Positions 8,704 to 16,927 of a stretch of 64,000 nt of DNA are shown piece after piece (position 1 is the stretch's first letter; the number at the start of each line of letters is the position of its first letter). The stretch spans positions 1 to 64,000 of the forward strand of contig JBMOKJ010000009.1 of NCBI GenBank assembly GCA_049315325.1. Reading direction: 5' to 3'. Made by a program: the position numbers and the translations under genes. Below the pieces are notes generated by a model, which worked only from the letters and a program-made list of their open reading frames with translations, was not told the DNA's origin and did not search any database. The DNA is from CAXXIC01 sp049315325 (GTDB lineage: Bacteria; Bacteroidota; Bacteroidia; Bacteroidales; UBA7332).

Positions 8704-8743
8704 CAAACGTGTGCAAAAATAGATAAATTCTTTACATTTGCAA
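8704..8743 (-). promoter_or_regulatory. lacI promoter with overlapping operator
   Basis: On the minus strand a TTG (8741-8743) lies exactly 19 bp before TATTTTTG (8714-8721), a textbook Bacteroidota -33/-7 pair. CAAACGTGTG (8704-8713) abuts the -7 box and covers the expected transcription start. It resembles the perfect palindrome at 7650-7659. Binding here would block the promoter, so autorepression is the simplest reading. Confidence 0.72.
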
Positions 8744-8753
8744 AATAATTCGA

Positions 8754-11700
8754 TTATTTATTGTAATCTCCAGGAGTTACGCCAAAATAGGCTTTAAAGC
8801 ATTTACCAAAATAGGATGAGTCGTTGAATCCCACTTGATAGGCAATCTCGTTGATGTTGTAGTCTGTCTTTTTGAGCAATTCAGATGCAGCATTCATGCG
8901 AATTTCGAGAATTAGCGAACTAGGTGTTTTGCCTGTAATGGACTTGATTTTTCGATAAAACTGCACACGACTCATACCGATATCTTCGCTAAATGAATCA
9001 ATCCGGAGGTCGGGATTGTCGATATTGGCTTTTATGTATTCGAATACTTTAGACATAAACCGATCGTCAGCAGATGGCAAAGCAGTGTTGATATTGCCAT
9101 ACACACTGTTCTTCTTGAAGGCATCGCGAATGCGTTTTCGAATAGCTATCAGGTTGCCAACGCGCAGTTGCAACAATTCGGGGTTGAATGGCTTCACGAT
9201 GTAGTCGTCTGCCAACGAAACAAGTCCCTCTTTGATCTCCTCCATGCCCGACAACGCAGTAAGTAGTATAATCGGAATGTGGTTCGTCACTTCATCGTTC
9301 TTCAATTTCGAACAAAGCTCGATGCCGCTCATATTGGGCGTCATAATGTCGCTAATGATAAGGTCGGGGACAAATTCTATCGCCATATCACAGCCAATGG
9401 CACAATCCACAGCCTCCAGTATGCGGTAATTGTCGATAAGGAGCGATTTCACATAGTGCCGTACATCTTCGTTGTCTTCTACAATCAAGACCGTGAACTG
9501 ATCTTTTCGACCTATCTCTTTTTCGGTGGAGCGAAGCGATTCTTGAGGAACAATATTGGGCAAATCTATCATCAACGAACGGTCGTTTTCAGACATTTTC
9601 GACTCAGAGAGTTCTGATTTAGAGAAATGAGCATTCCCCAATGGCAAAATAATTCGGAATACTGAGCCTTTTTCGAGAGCACTCTCTGCCCAAATGATTC
9701 CATTGTGCAATTCCACAATCCCCTTGCAAAGGTTCAAACCAATACCCGTGCCATAAATATTGACCCCTTCGTGGTTGTGCGCTTGATAGAATGGTTCGAA
9801 AATTTTCTCAATTTCGTGTTGCTCGATGCCATCTCCGTTGTCAGCTATTTCGATAAGCAGTGCCGGTGAGTTTACTGAATATCTTGCTATGGTTTGTTTT
9901 GCCTCATTTGCCGACAGTTCTGTTACTATTATTTCCACCTTACCGTTGGCTTGTGTGTGTTTGAAAGCATTCGAAAGCACATTAAAAAACACCTTTTCGA
10001 TAAGAATGGGATCGAACCAGACATCACTGTTTTGACACCTGTTTTCGAGCGTCAATTCTATATTTTTGGTGACAGCCAACTCCTTGAAAGTGACATTAAT
10101 CTCTTCCATAAATTGCGAGAAATCGACATGAGTCACGTTCGGTTTCATGAAACCGGATTCCAATTTGCGGAAATCCATCAACTGATTGACCAACCACAGG
10201 AGTCGTTGTCCGTTTTTGAAAATCAACTCCAATCGAGGTCGCAATCTCTCGGGAATTTCGGTTTTCGACAGTATTTCGTTGAGCGGACCAATAATAAGTG
10301 TGAGTGGCGTACGCAATTCGTGCGAGAAATTGGTGAAAAGCCGCACCCTTAATTGGTGATTTTCCTCCAAGTTTCGCTGTTCTATTTGTTTGATGGTGAT
10401 ATCGGTTTCTAGCTGTTGCTTATTCAAAATATAGTAGACGAAACCACCCAACACCGAAGCGATGATGAGAAAATAGATGAGGTATGCCCACCAAGTTTTC
10501 CAAGGCGGTGGTAGAATTCTGATTTCGAAAGAGGTGCCCGCTTCGTTCCAAACACCATCGTTGTTGCACGCCTTAACACGGAAAGTGTATTTGCCAGATG
10601 GAATATTGGTATAGGTTGCCGAACGCTCGTTTTTGACGGAGTTCCAGTTTTTGTCGAACCCTTCGAGCATATACGCATACTGATTTTTGTTTGGAAACAC
10701 ATAGTTGAGTGCCGCAAAATAAATGGTAAACGCCGCTTGGTAATATTTCAGTTTCACTTGTTTATCGGGATAGACCGATTCGGAGGTAGATTCTACTTCC
10801 GACACGTTGTCTGCCCACACTTTGAATTTACTGATAACCACGTTTGGTTTGAGTGGGTTTTTGACAATACGCGACGGATTGAACGACACAAACGAGTTGA
10901 CTCCACCAACGATTATGGTATTATCCGGCAATTTTGCAGACGAGTGAAGCACTGTCTCCTGGATGGGGTAGCCATTGTTGTTGTTGTAGTTGTCGAACGA
11001 CTCTTTGTGTGGGTCGAAGTGCGACATCCCTTCGAGCGTGGACACCCAAAGCGACCCATCGTTGTCTTCCATAATACCGCAAACGGCATCATTCAACAGA
11101 CCGTTGCGGTGGTCGAAAGTTTTAAAACTACCTGATTTTTTGTCGTATTTACAGACACCTCCACCATAAGTCCCTACCCACAAATTGCCTTTCGAATCTT
11201 TGAAAAGCACACTTACGTGGTTATTACTGAGCGCATTTTCGTCAGCTTTAGCAATATGGTGCAAAAGTTCTTTTGTCTTGTAATTGTAGCGATACAAGCC
11301 ATCTGACCGTGTTCCTACCCACACAGTTTGTCCGCTTTCGAGAATCACATCTTGCACATTGACCGGCGCAAAATTTTGACCGGAGCCTTTTACCTCAAAA
11401 CTCTTTCGGAATTGGTTGGCTTTGCTGTCCAACATCAGAAAAGGGTCGTTTGTGCCAGCTGCTATCCAATAGTTGCCCGCGCCATCTTTTGCCATCGCTT
11501 TCACGTAGCCATAATTGAAATTATCGATGGTACGTTCAATTTTCTTAGAATTCAAATTTAGAATGTGCAAACCACCAGCGTAGAGACTCACCCACAACTT
11601 CTCGCCATCGCGGTAAATGAGTTTGACTTCGCTCGAACTCGACACTTGCGACAAAGAAATTGGTTGAAAGACGTTTGTCAGGCGATTGTAGGTTATCAGC

Positions 11701-12800
11701 CCATTATCGGTTGCTAACCAAATATTTCCGTTGATTTCTGAGATAGAGTTGATGCAGCCGACAGAACTTCGACCCGACAGCGTTGGCGTATAGAGATTGA
11801 AATAATTGCTGTATGGACTGTAAAAGTCGATGCCACCATTCCAGCTACCAACCCACACACTGCCGCTTTTGTCTTTGTAGAGCGTGATTATTTTTTCGTC
11901 CTTCAAATCACTGTTTCGGCTTGTCAGTCGCTGAGTGACCACACCAGCTTTCGTATCGTACACCAACAACCCTTTGCGAGTGGCCAACATCAAAAAACCG
12001 GGTTTGTACTCCACCATATAGCCAATCTGCTCGTGATCGAAAGAGGTGCCATCTCTCATTTTAAGTGGCACTTGTTCGAACAACTTCGTTATCGGATTGA
12101 GCCGTTTCAGGCTATTCGACCACATACCCGCCCAGAGCACACGGTGTGAATCTTCGAAAATAGAATAGATGTAGTCATTCGCCGGCAGCGGATAGTTGAC
12201 GAGCTGCGCATTGCGTGGATTGTACACATAAAAACCATCCTTTACCGACGCAAAACAGATATTGCCATCGGCTCGCTGAATAAGCCAAACAACTGCATCG
12301 TTAGTGTAAATGTGCTTAAACGCACCGGTCTCTTTGTCGTAGAGATCGAGTCCTCGAGTGGTGCTAATCCAGGTATTATCAGACTTGTCGTTGAGCAACA
12401 ATTTGACGGTAGAACTAGATACAGATGATTTGTCTTTGTCGGAATGCGTGTAGCGGGTAAATTTTTCTGTTTGCGGGTCGAAAAGGTTTAAACCGCTGTG
12501 GGTACCAATCCAAAATGACCCGTTTCGATTTTCGGAGATACAGGTAACATCGCTGCTGCTGATGCTATTTTCATCACTAAGAGACGAACGATAGACCTTA
12601 AAAGAGGTGCCGTCATAACGATTCAATCCATCGCGCGTGCAGAACCACATGTAGTTTTTGCTGTCCTGCAAAATGCGGATAACAGTATTCTGTGACAATC
12701 CATCTTTGACAGATATATTACTGAACTGAATCGAGTTTTCTTGTGCTACAAACCACTGTGAATAGAGCAGAATGAGTAATCCCCAAATCCTGAGTCGCAT
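8754..12800 (-). CDS. Hybrid two-component system regulator (HTCS)
   Basis: HTCS proteins sense oligosaccharides in the periplasm and activate carbohydrate genes. The order in this 1348-residue protein is: signal peptide (about 1-20); a two-part beta-propeller of repeats such as WIGTHSGLN and WVGTYGGGV (about 25-660); a Y_Y_Y domain (about 690-760, YAYMLEGFDKNW); one membrane helix (about 768-790); HisKA with His827 in NFSHELRTPL; HATPase (NAFKHT, DNGDGI, GTGIGL); receiver with Asp1151 in IISDIMTPN; and an AraC helix-turn-helix (about 1250-1348). All catalytic residues are intact. Two candidate promoters lie upstream, one of them carrying the operator shared with susC. Confidence 0.96.
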   Translation of the reverse strand: MRLRIWGLLILLYSQWFVAQENSIQFSNISVKDGLSQNTVIRILQDSKNYMWFCTRDGLNRYDGTSFKVYRSSLSDENSISSSDVTCISENRNGSFWIGTHSGLNLFDPQTEKFTRYTHSDKDKSSVSSSTVKLLLNDKSDNTWISTTRGLDLYDKETGAFKHIYTNDAVVWLIQRADGNICFASVKDGFYVYNPRNAQLVNYPLPANDYIYSIFEDSHRVLWAGMWSNSLKRLNPITKLFEQVPLKMRDGTSFDHEQIGYMVEYKPGFLMLATRKGLLVYDTKAGVVTQRLTSRNSDLKDEKIITLYKDKSGSVWVGSWNGGIDFYSPYSNYFNLYTPTLSGRSSVGCINSISEINGNIWLATDNGLITYNRLTNVFQPISLSQVSSSSEVKLIYRDGEKLWVSLYAGGLHILNLNSKKIERTIDNFNYGYVKAMAKDGAGNYWIAAGTNDPFLMLDSKANQFRKSFEVKGSGQNFAPVNVQDVILESGQTVWVGTRSDGLYRYNYKTKELLHHIAKADENALSNNHVSVLFKDSKGNLWVGTYGGGVCKYDKKSGSFKTFDHRNGLLNDAVCGIMEDNDGSLWVSTLEGMSHFDPHKESFDNYNNNNGYPIQETVLHSSAKLPDNTIIVGGVNSFVSFNPSRIVKNPLKPNVVISKFKVWADNVSEVESTSESVYPDKQVKLKYYQAAFTIYFAALNYVFPNKNQYAYMLEGFDKNWNSVKNERSATYTNIPSGKYTFRVKACNNDGVWNEAGTSFEIRILPPPWKTWWAYLIYFLIIASVLGGFVYYILNKQQLETDITIKQIEQRNLEENHQLRVRLFTNFSHELRTPLTLIIGPLNEILSKTEIPERLRPRLELIFKNGQRLLWLVNQLMDFRKLESGFMKPNVTHVDFSQFMEEINVTFKELAVTKNIELTLENRCQNSDVWFDPILIEKVFFNVLSNAFKHTQANGKVEIIVTELSANEAKQTIARYSVNSPALLIEIADNGDGIEQHEIEKIFEPFYQAHNHEGVNIYGTGIGLNLCKGIVELHNGIIWAESALEKGSVFRIILPLGNAHFSKSELSESKMSENDRSLMIDLPNIVPQESLRSTEKEIGRKDQFTVLIVEDNEDVRHYVKSLLIDNYRILEAVDCAIGCDMAIEFVPDLIISDIMTPNMSGIELCSKLKNDEVTNHIPIILLTALSGMEEIKEGLVSLADDYIVKPFNPELLQLRVGNLIAIRKRIRDAFKKNSVYGNINTALPSADDRFMSKVFEYIKANIDNPDLRIDSFSEDIGMSRVQFYRKIKSITGKTPSSLILEIRMNAASELLKKTDYNINEIAYQVGFNDSSYFGKCFKAYFGVTPGDYNK

Positions 12801-12827
12801 GTATTAGATTTATTGGTGTGTTAGTTG

Positions 12828-12835
12828 CAAATATA
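12828..12835 (-). promoter_or_regulatory. Proximal HTCS promoter (-7 box TATATTTG)
   Basis: Minus-strand TATATTTG matches TAnnTTTG exactly, 28 bp before the HTCS ATG. A TTG lies 21 bp further upstream. This could give basal expression, next to the operator-linked promoter at 12910-12978. Confidence 0.5.
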
Positions 12836-12909
12836 AGTATAAAAATGATATTCTGACAACAGTCCTTTTTAAGATTTATCATCAAACGATACCAAAGTTA
12901 TAACGACTT

Positions 12910-12978
12910 CAAATATACATATTTACATAACACCTCCGACTTACGAATGTTTCATTTAACCCGACAATTGTTACATCA
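12910..12978 (-). promoter_or_regulatory. Shared-operator promoter before HTCS (degenerate copy)
   Basis: ATTGTTACATCA (12967-12978) is identical to one half of the operator before the 51994-53820 gene. The other half is degenerate (TTTCATTT). Exactly 36 bp away on the HTCS side is a perfect -7 box, TATATTTG read on the minus strand (12910-12917). This is the same spacing as at the susC and secreted-protein promoters. The rest of the 301-bp divergent gap, 12979-13101, shows no clear promoter for the plus-strand gene. Confidence 0.5.
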
Positions 12979-13101
12979 ACCTCTTACAGACAAGATCTTT
13001 TTTCGGTTTGGTACAATATTCTCTTTATTTGCAACAATAATAATATATTTTCAATGAAGAAGCGAATAATTTTGTATCATAAACCTTGTGTCATTTATGC
13101 T

Positions 13102-15864
13102 ATGAAAAAACATTTTTTTTTGTGTACAATTCTTTTTTTATTGAGTCAATCGACCATCGCTCAAAATTGGGAAGCCGACCTGACTAAAATCGGACAATCG
13201 GCTGCTGGAGGCTTCGATTACCAATGGAAGAAATTTACTTCTTCAGAAATTGGCACCCGCACTTGGACATTCGACTATACCGGAGTGCGAACTCTAAAAC
13301 ACGCTCCTGCTGTGGGCATTCACCCTCGCATCTTTTTCAATCCCGAAGATACAACAGAGATTCGGATTCGGCTCAACACCACGATAACGGGGAAGGAACT
13401 GAATCGTAAGCGCCATGCATATACAACTTTGCTCTATTTAGGATATTCTGGCGGAACATTCAATAACAATTCTTCTTATGCCAGAAATAGTTTGGGGCAA
13501 GCATATATCGGGAACGTTGGTTATTGGGATTTGAAACCCATCTACGATACTTTTGCAGCGGGCGACACATCTGGCTATACGCTTGTTCGACTGAAAAATG
13601 GTGGTGCTACAGGCGCTTTCTCCAATATGCTTTCCATGGAGGCTTTCGAATGTCTGCTTTACAAAAACAACTACGACCCCGATACCAAACTGACCTATTT
13701 AGCTCGTGCGAAGAAGCTCGCCAAAGCCATGACAGCTTATGCTTTTGCAGCATCGTGTAATGGATTGAGCGCAGTGAACTACACGAAAGTAGGAGGTATC
13801 GCTTTCCCGATTGCGTATGACCTTAACTATTGGGCAATGACCGACGGACAAAGAGATACCATTCGCAAGGCTATTGTGCTGATGACGCCCGATGCGCCTC
13901 GCTATGGCAATACGGTGGAGCCTTATGGCACGCTCAGCAACTGGACAGCGTTGAACAGTTTCGAAATTATTCCCAATTTGGCAATCGAAGGAGAAACGGG
14001 TTACCGACCTAATTTGACGCACGATTGGGCAAAGGTATTCTACAAGTTTGTCTCTTATGGTTTCTACAATAGCGGTTGCGGTTGGGAAGGTTTAGGCAAA
14101 AACTACATGAATACGGGCTATCAAATTGCGTTGGCTCGCCGCGGATACAGCATGTTGGGACATCCACATCTGAGAGCGTTTGGCACGAATTATCTGCCTG
14201 CACTTTCGCAGCCATTTGGCTATTCATTTACGGGCGACGATGCTTTGGGTGGAAGCGGCACAAACGCTCAATTAGGGAAATATAAATTTTCGGTGATTGA
14301 TGCTGTCGGTTTTAAATGGATGTTCCCCAACGACGATGGCGCCGATTTCATGTGGCGAAATTACCTCGGCACTATTGTGAACAATCAGGAAGTGCCAGAT
14401 TATGCAGGTGGTGGAACGATTGACCCATGCACAACAAGTTATCACGACTATATGGCTGTACTTCAGGCTTTTGTTTCGGATTGGTCGCCAGTTGATTTCA
14501 GTACGAAGGCACAGTCTGCGCTGAAGAGTCTCGATTTCTTCGAAACAGACCGCGGACAAGTCATTCTGCGCAGCGATTGGAGCAAAAATGCACTTCAGAC
14601 CATTTTCAATGTTCGTCAGAATCTGGGTGGACACACCAATGCCGATCGAAACAGCTTTACGCTTAGTTCGCACGGTCGTATTTGGGTACCATTGCGCTCT
14701 GCACCGGGTGGTGCATACTACGATGTTTCGGAGGCACACAGTTGCTTGTTTGTGGACGATTCCGCAATGATTATTACCAAACTCGAGGGAAATAAACTCC
14801 GTCAGCCCGGTAAATTGGTCAGTTGGTCGGGTAGCGACAACTTTTCGCAGGCTACTGGCGATGCTACCTATGCCTATTCGTGGGAATGGAGTTGGAGTGC
14901 TTTGGCGGCTGGAAAAGACAATCCACTGCTTGGGAAAGTTGATCCTGGAAGACAGGCTTGGACAAAAGTATCCGAAAATTTGAATACTTTCCGAGTAAAT
15001 CAATCTACCGAGAGTTTTTATTCCATCCCATTTTATGACTTTGCAGCGTGGAATTCGTCTGCCGGATATCGCGAAACAATCATAAAACGGCCTTACAACG
15101 TAATGGAAAAGGTGTATCGAACCATGTCGATGATTCGAGGTGCGCATCCGGCTCTGCTCGTAGTTGACGATGCTAAGAAAGATGCCAAAACTCATACTTA
15201 TAAATGGACGATGCAACTTGCAACCGATATTGTGATCGAATCTACCGCGGAAAAAGGAAACGGTATCTATGATGTGGTGCTCAAAGAAAGTTCTGGAAAC
15301 AGACGTTTGCTCGTCAGAATGTTGAATCAAAGTGACTATACCTCAGGTGCGGTTCCTGCTAAGATTGATACTACGTGGTACACGACCGGCGATGGCAAAA
15401 GCTACAAAAACTACCGGTTGGTTTGCTCGGCAAAAGGCATTACACCTGATTTTAAAGTGTTGTTGTTTCCCCATCTGACCGGAGAAGCCTTGCCTGCAAC
15501 CAAGTGGGATGCAAACAAAACATCAATCGACATTAGCTGGAGCGACTGGACAACAATTATTGGTTTTACGCAATCGAACGGAATGACTAAACTGAATTTG
15601 TTATCGACCGCTTTGACGCCATTGAAGCGTGACAATCAGTCGCTGATATTAGCTCCAAACCCTTCCAAAAAATCGGTCGTGCTTCGAAACGTGGAAAACT
15701 CACTCATCGTCGTATCTGATTTAGCTGGAAAAGAATACTTTCGGACGAAAAGCACAAATAAGGAGTTGGAAATCAGCACGTCTAATCTTAAAGATGCTTG
15801 TTATATCGTGACCGCATTTAACGGCACATCAAGCCGAAATGCTAAACTTATCATTCAGCACTGA
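13102..15864 (+). CDS. Secreted heparinase II/III-like lyase with T9SS signal
   Basis: The 920-residue protein begins MKKHFFLCTILFLLSQST, a clean signal peptide. The frame extends 16 codons further upstream, but that extension is not signal-like. An alpha-helical toroid (about 60-440, with FYNSGCGWEGLG) is followed by a beta-sandwich region containing GGHTNADRNSFTL, which resembles the H-x-H/N-x-D segment of heparinase II/III lyases. The C-terminus (from about 848, LILAPNPSKKSVVL) is a T9SS type A sorting domain, so the protein should be cell-surface or released. It would cleave a uronic-acid polymer by beta-elimination. It leads a plus-strand operon with the hydrolase starting 2 bp after its stop codon. 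Confidence 0.75.
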   Translation: MKKHFFLCTILFLLSQSTIAQNWEADLTKIGQSAAGGFDYQWKKFTSSEIGTRTWTFDYTGVRTLKHAPAVGIHPRIFFNPEDTTEIRIRLNTTITGKELNRKRHAYTTLLYLGYSGGTFNNNSSYARNSLGQAYIGNVGYWDLKPIYDTFAAGDTSGYTLVRLKNGGATGAFSNMLSMEAFECLLYKNNYDPDTKLTYLARAKKLAKAMTAYAFAASCNGLSAVNYTKVGGIAFPIAYDLNYWAMTDGQRDTIRKAIVLMTPDAPRYGNTVEPYGTLSNWTALNSFEIIPNLAIEGETGYRPNLTHDWAKVFYKFVSYGFYNSGCGWEGLGKNYMNTGYQIALARRGYSMLGHPHLRAFGTNYLPALSQPFGYSFTGDDALGGSGTNAQLGKYKFSVIDAVGFKWMFPNDDGADFMWRNYLGTIVNNQEVPDYAGGGTIDPCTTSYHDYMAVLQAFVSDWSPVDFSTKAQSALKSLDFFETDRGQVILRSDWSKNALQTIFNVRQNLGGHTNADRNSFTLSSHGRIWVPLRSAPGGAYYDVSEAHSCLFVDDSAMIITKLEGNKLRQPGKLVSWSGSDNFSQATGDATYAYSWEWSWSALAAGKDNPLLGKVDPGRQAWTKVSENLNTFRVNQSTESFYSIPFYDFAAWNSSAGYRETIIKRPYNVMEKVYRTMSMIRGAHPALLVVDDAKKDAKTHTYKWTMQLATDIVIESTAEKGNGIYDVVLKESSGNRRLLVRMLNQSDYTSGAVPAKIDTTWYTTGDGKSYKNYRLVCSAKGITPDFKVLLFPHLTGEALPATKWDANKTSIDISWSDWTTIIGFTQSNGMTKLNLLSTALTPLKRDNQSLILAPNPSKKSVVLRNVENSLIVVSDLAGKEYFRTKSTNKELEISTSNLKDACYIVTAFNGTSSRNAKLIIQH

Positions 15865-15865
15865 G

Positions 15866-16900
15866 ATGAAAAATTTACGCATCGTTGTGTACAATTTGCT
15901 TTTGGGGTTGGCTCTACAACTTTTTGTCATTGGAGGTGATTTAAAAGCAGAAACGATTTCAGATAAAGGTGGAATTGTCCCTAAATCTATTTCTTTCGAT
16001 TCGCTTCTGATTGGACCTGAAATGAAATGTGCCATCATCAAACGAATCAACAACGAAGAGGTCAAATTATACTACATTCAACCCAAAAAGTTAAAAGCAA
16101 AACGGACAGCGATTGTCTGGATTCATGGCGGAGGTTGGACTGGTGGAATTACAGAAACCTTTTTCCCTCATGCTCGCTACTTTGCATCGCGTGGATCTGT
16201 CGGATTTTGCATTCATTACCGCTTGGTGAAGGCAGATGGAAGTGTAACGGTTGGCGATTGCCTTGCCGATTGCAAATCTGCCATTCGTTACATTCGCGAG
16301 CATGCCGCAGAATTAGGTATCGACCCCGATAAAGTAATCGTGATGGGCGACTCAGCAGGAGGTCACCTTGCCTCGTGTCTTGGCACGGTTGCAGGATTTG
16401 ACAACTCGACAGACAATCTGATCATCAGTGCGGTGCCCAATGCAATGGTGTTGTACAATCCGCTTTCTGACTTTACAACTAGTATTTTCATCAACAGAAT
16501 TATCGGTGGTGCGGCGTTGGACAAGAAACCAACCCCCGAAAGTCAAATCCCAAACACTGCCCAATTGGAACTTGCCCGAAAACTCTCACCGCTTTACAAT
16601 GTGCGTAAAAACCAACCTGTCACGCTTATACTACACGGACTCGACGACACGGTAATATCGCCATCGCAGTCGATTGCATTCGCCGATGCGATGAACAATG
16701 CAGGCAATCGATGCGACCTGATTTTGTTGCCTCAAACCAAACACGCATTTGTGTGTGCCAATTACAAAGCACCAGAGAAAATGGTGGTAGATGCAATCGT
16801 CAAAGCCGATTCCTTTCTGGTCAAAAACAAATTCCTGACGGGAAAACCGACTTTGGCGCTTTCTCCTAAACCAGCTTGGACACCGCTAATTCAAAAATAA
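15866..16900 (+). CDS. Secreted alpha/beta-hydrolase, probable carbohydrate esterase
   Basis: The 344-residue protein has a signal peptide and an alpha/beta-hydrolase-3-like fold. HGGGW forms the oxyanion hole, and the triad is Ser163 (GDSAGG), Asp261 (HGLDDTV) and His293 (TKHAF). Such enzymes often remove acetyl or feruloyl groups from polysaccharides. I chose the ATG at 15866 because it starts a signal peptide (MKNLRIVVYNLLLGLAL) and lies directly after the TGA of the lyase gene. An in-frame ATG at 15839 would overlap that gene. Close coupling suggests it deacylates the same polymer that the lyase cuts. Confidence 0.86.
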   Translation: MKNLRIVVYNLLLGLALQLFVIGGDLKAETISDKGGIVPKSISFDSLLIGPEMKCAIIKRINNEEVKLYYIQPKKLKAKRTAIVWIHGGGWTGGITETFFPHARYFASRGSVGFCIHYRLVKADGSVTVGDCLADCKSAIRYIREHAAELGIDPDKVIVMGDSAGGHLASCLGTVAGFDNSTDNLIISAVPNAMVLYNPLSDFTTSIFINRIIGGAALDKKPTPESQIPNTAQLELARKLSPLYNVRKNQPVTLILHGLDDTVISPSQSIAFADAMNNAGNRCDLILLPQTKHAFVCANYKAPEKMVVDAIVKADSFLVKNKFLTGKPTLALSPKPAWTPLIQK

Positions 16901-16927
16901 CAGCTAATATCATATAATACCTTAAAA

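Noticed and set aside
12946..13101. The shared operator serving the plus-strand lyase gene at 13102
   Set aside because: The half-site is oriented towards the HTCS gene, and no TAnnTTTG box lies at the right distance on the plus strand.
14272..15330. A 352-codon minus-strand open frame
   Set aside because: It is antisense to the heparinase II/III-like gene, which has a signal peptide, lyase motif and T9SS domain in the real frame.
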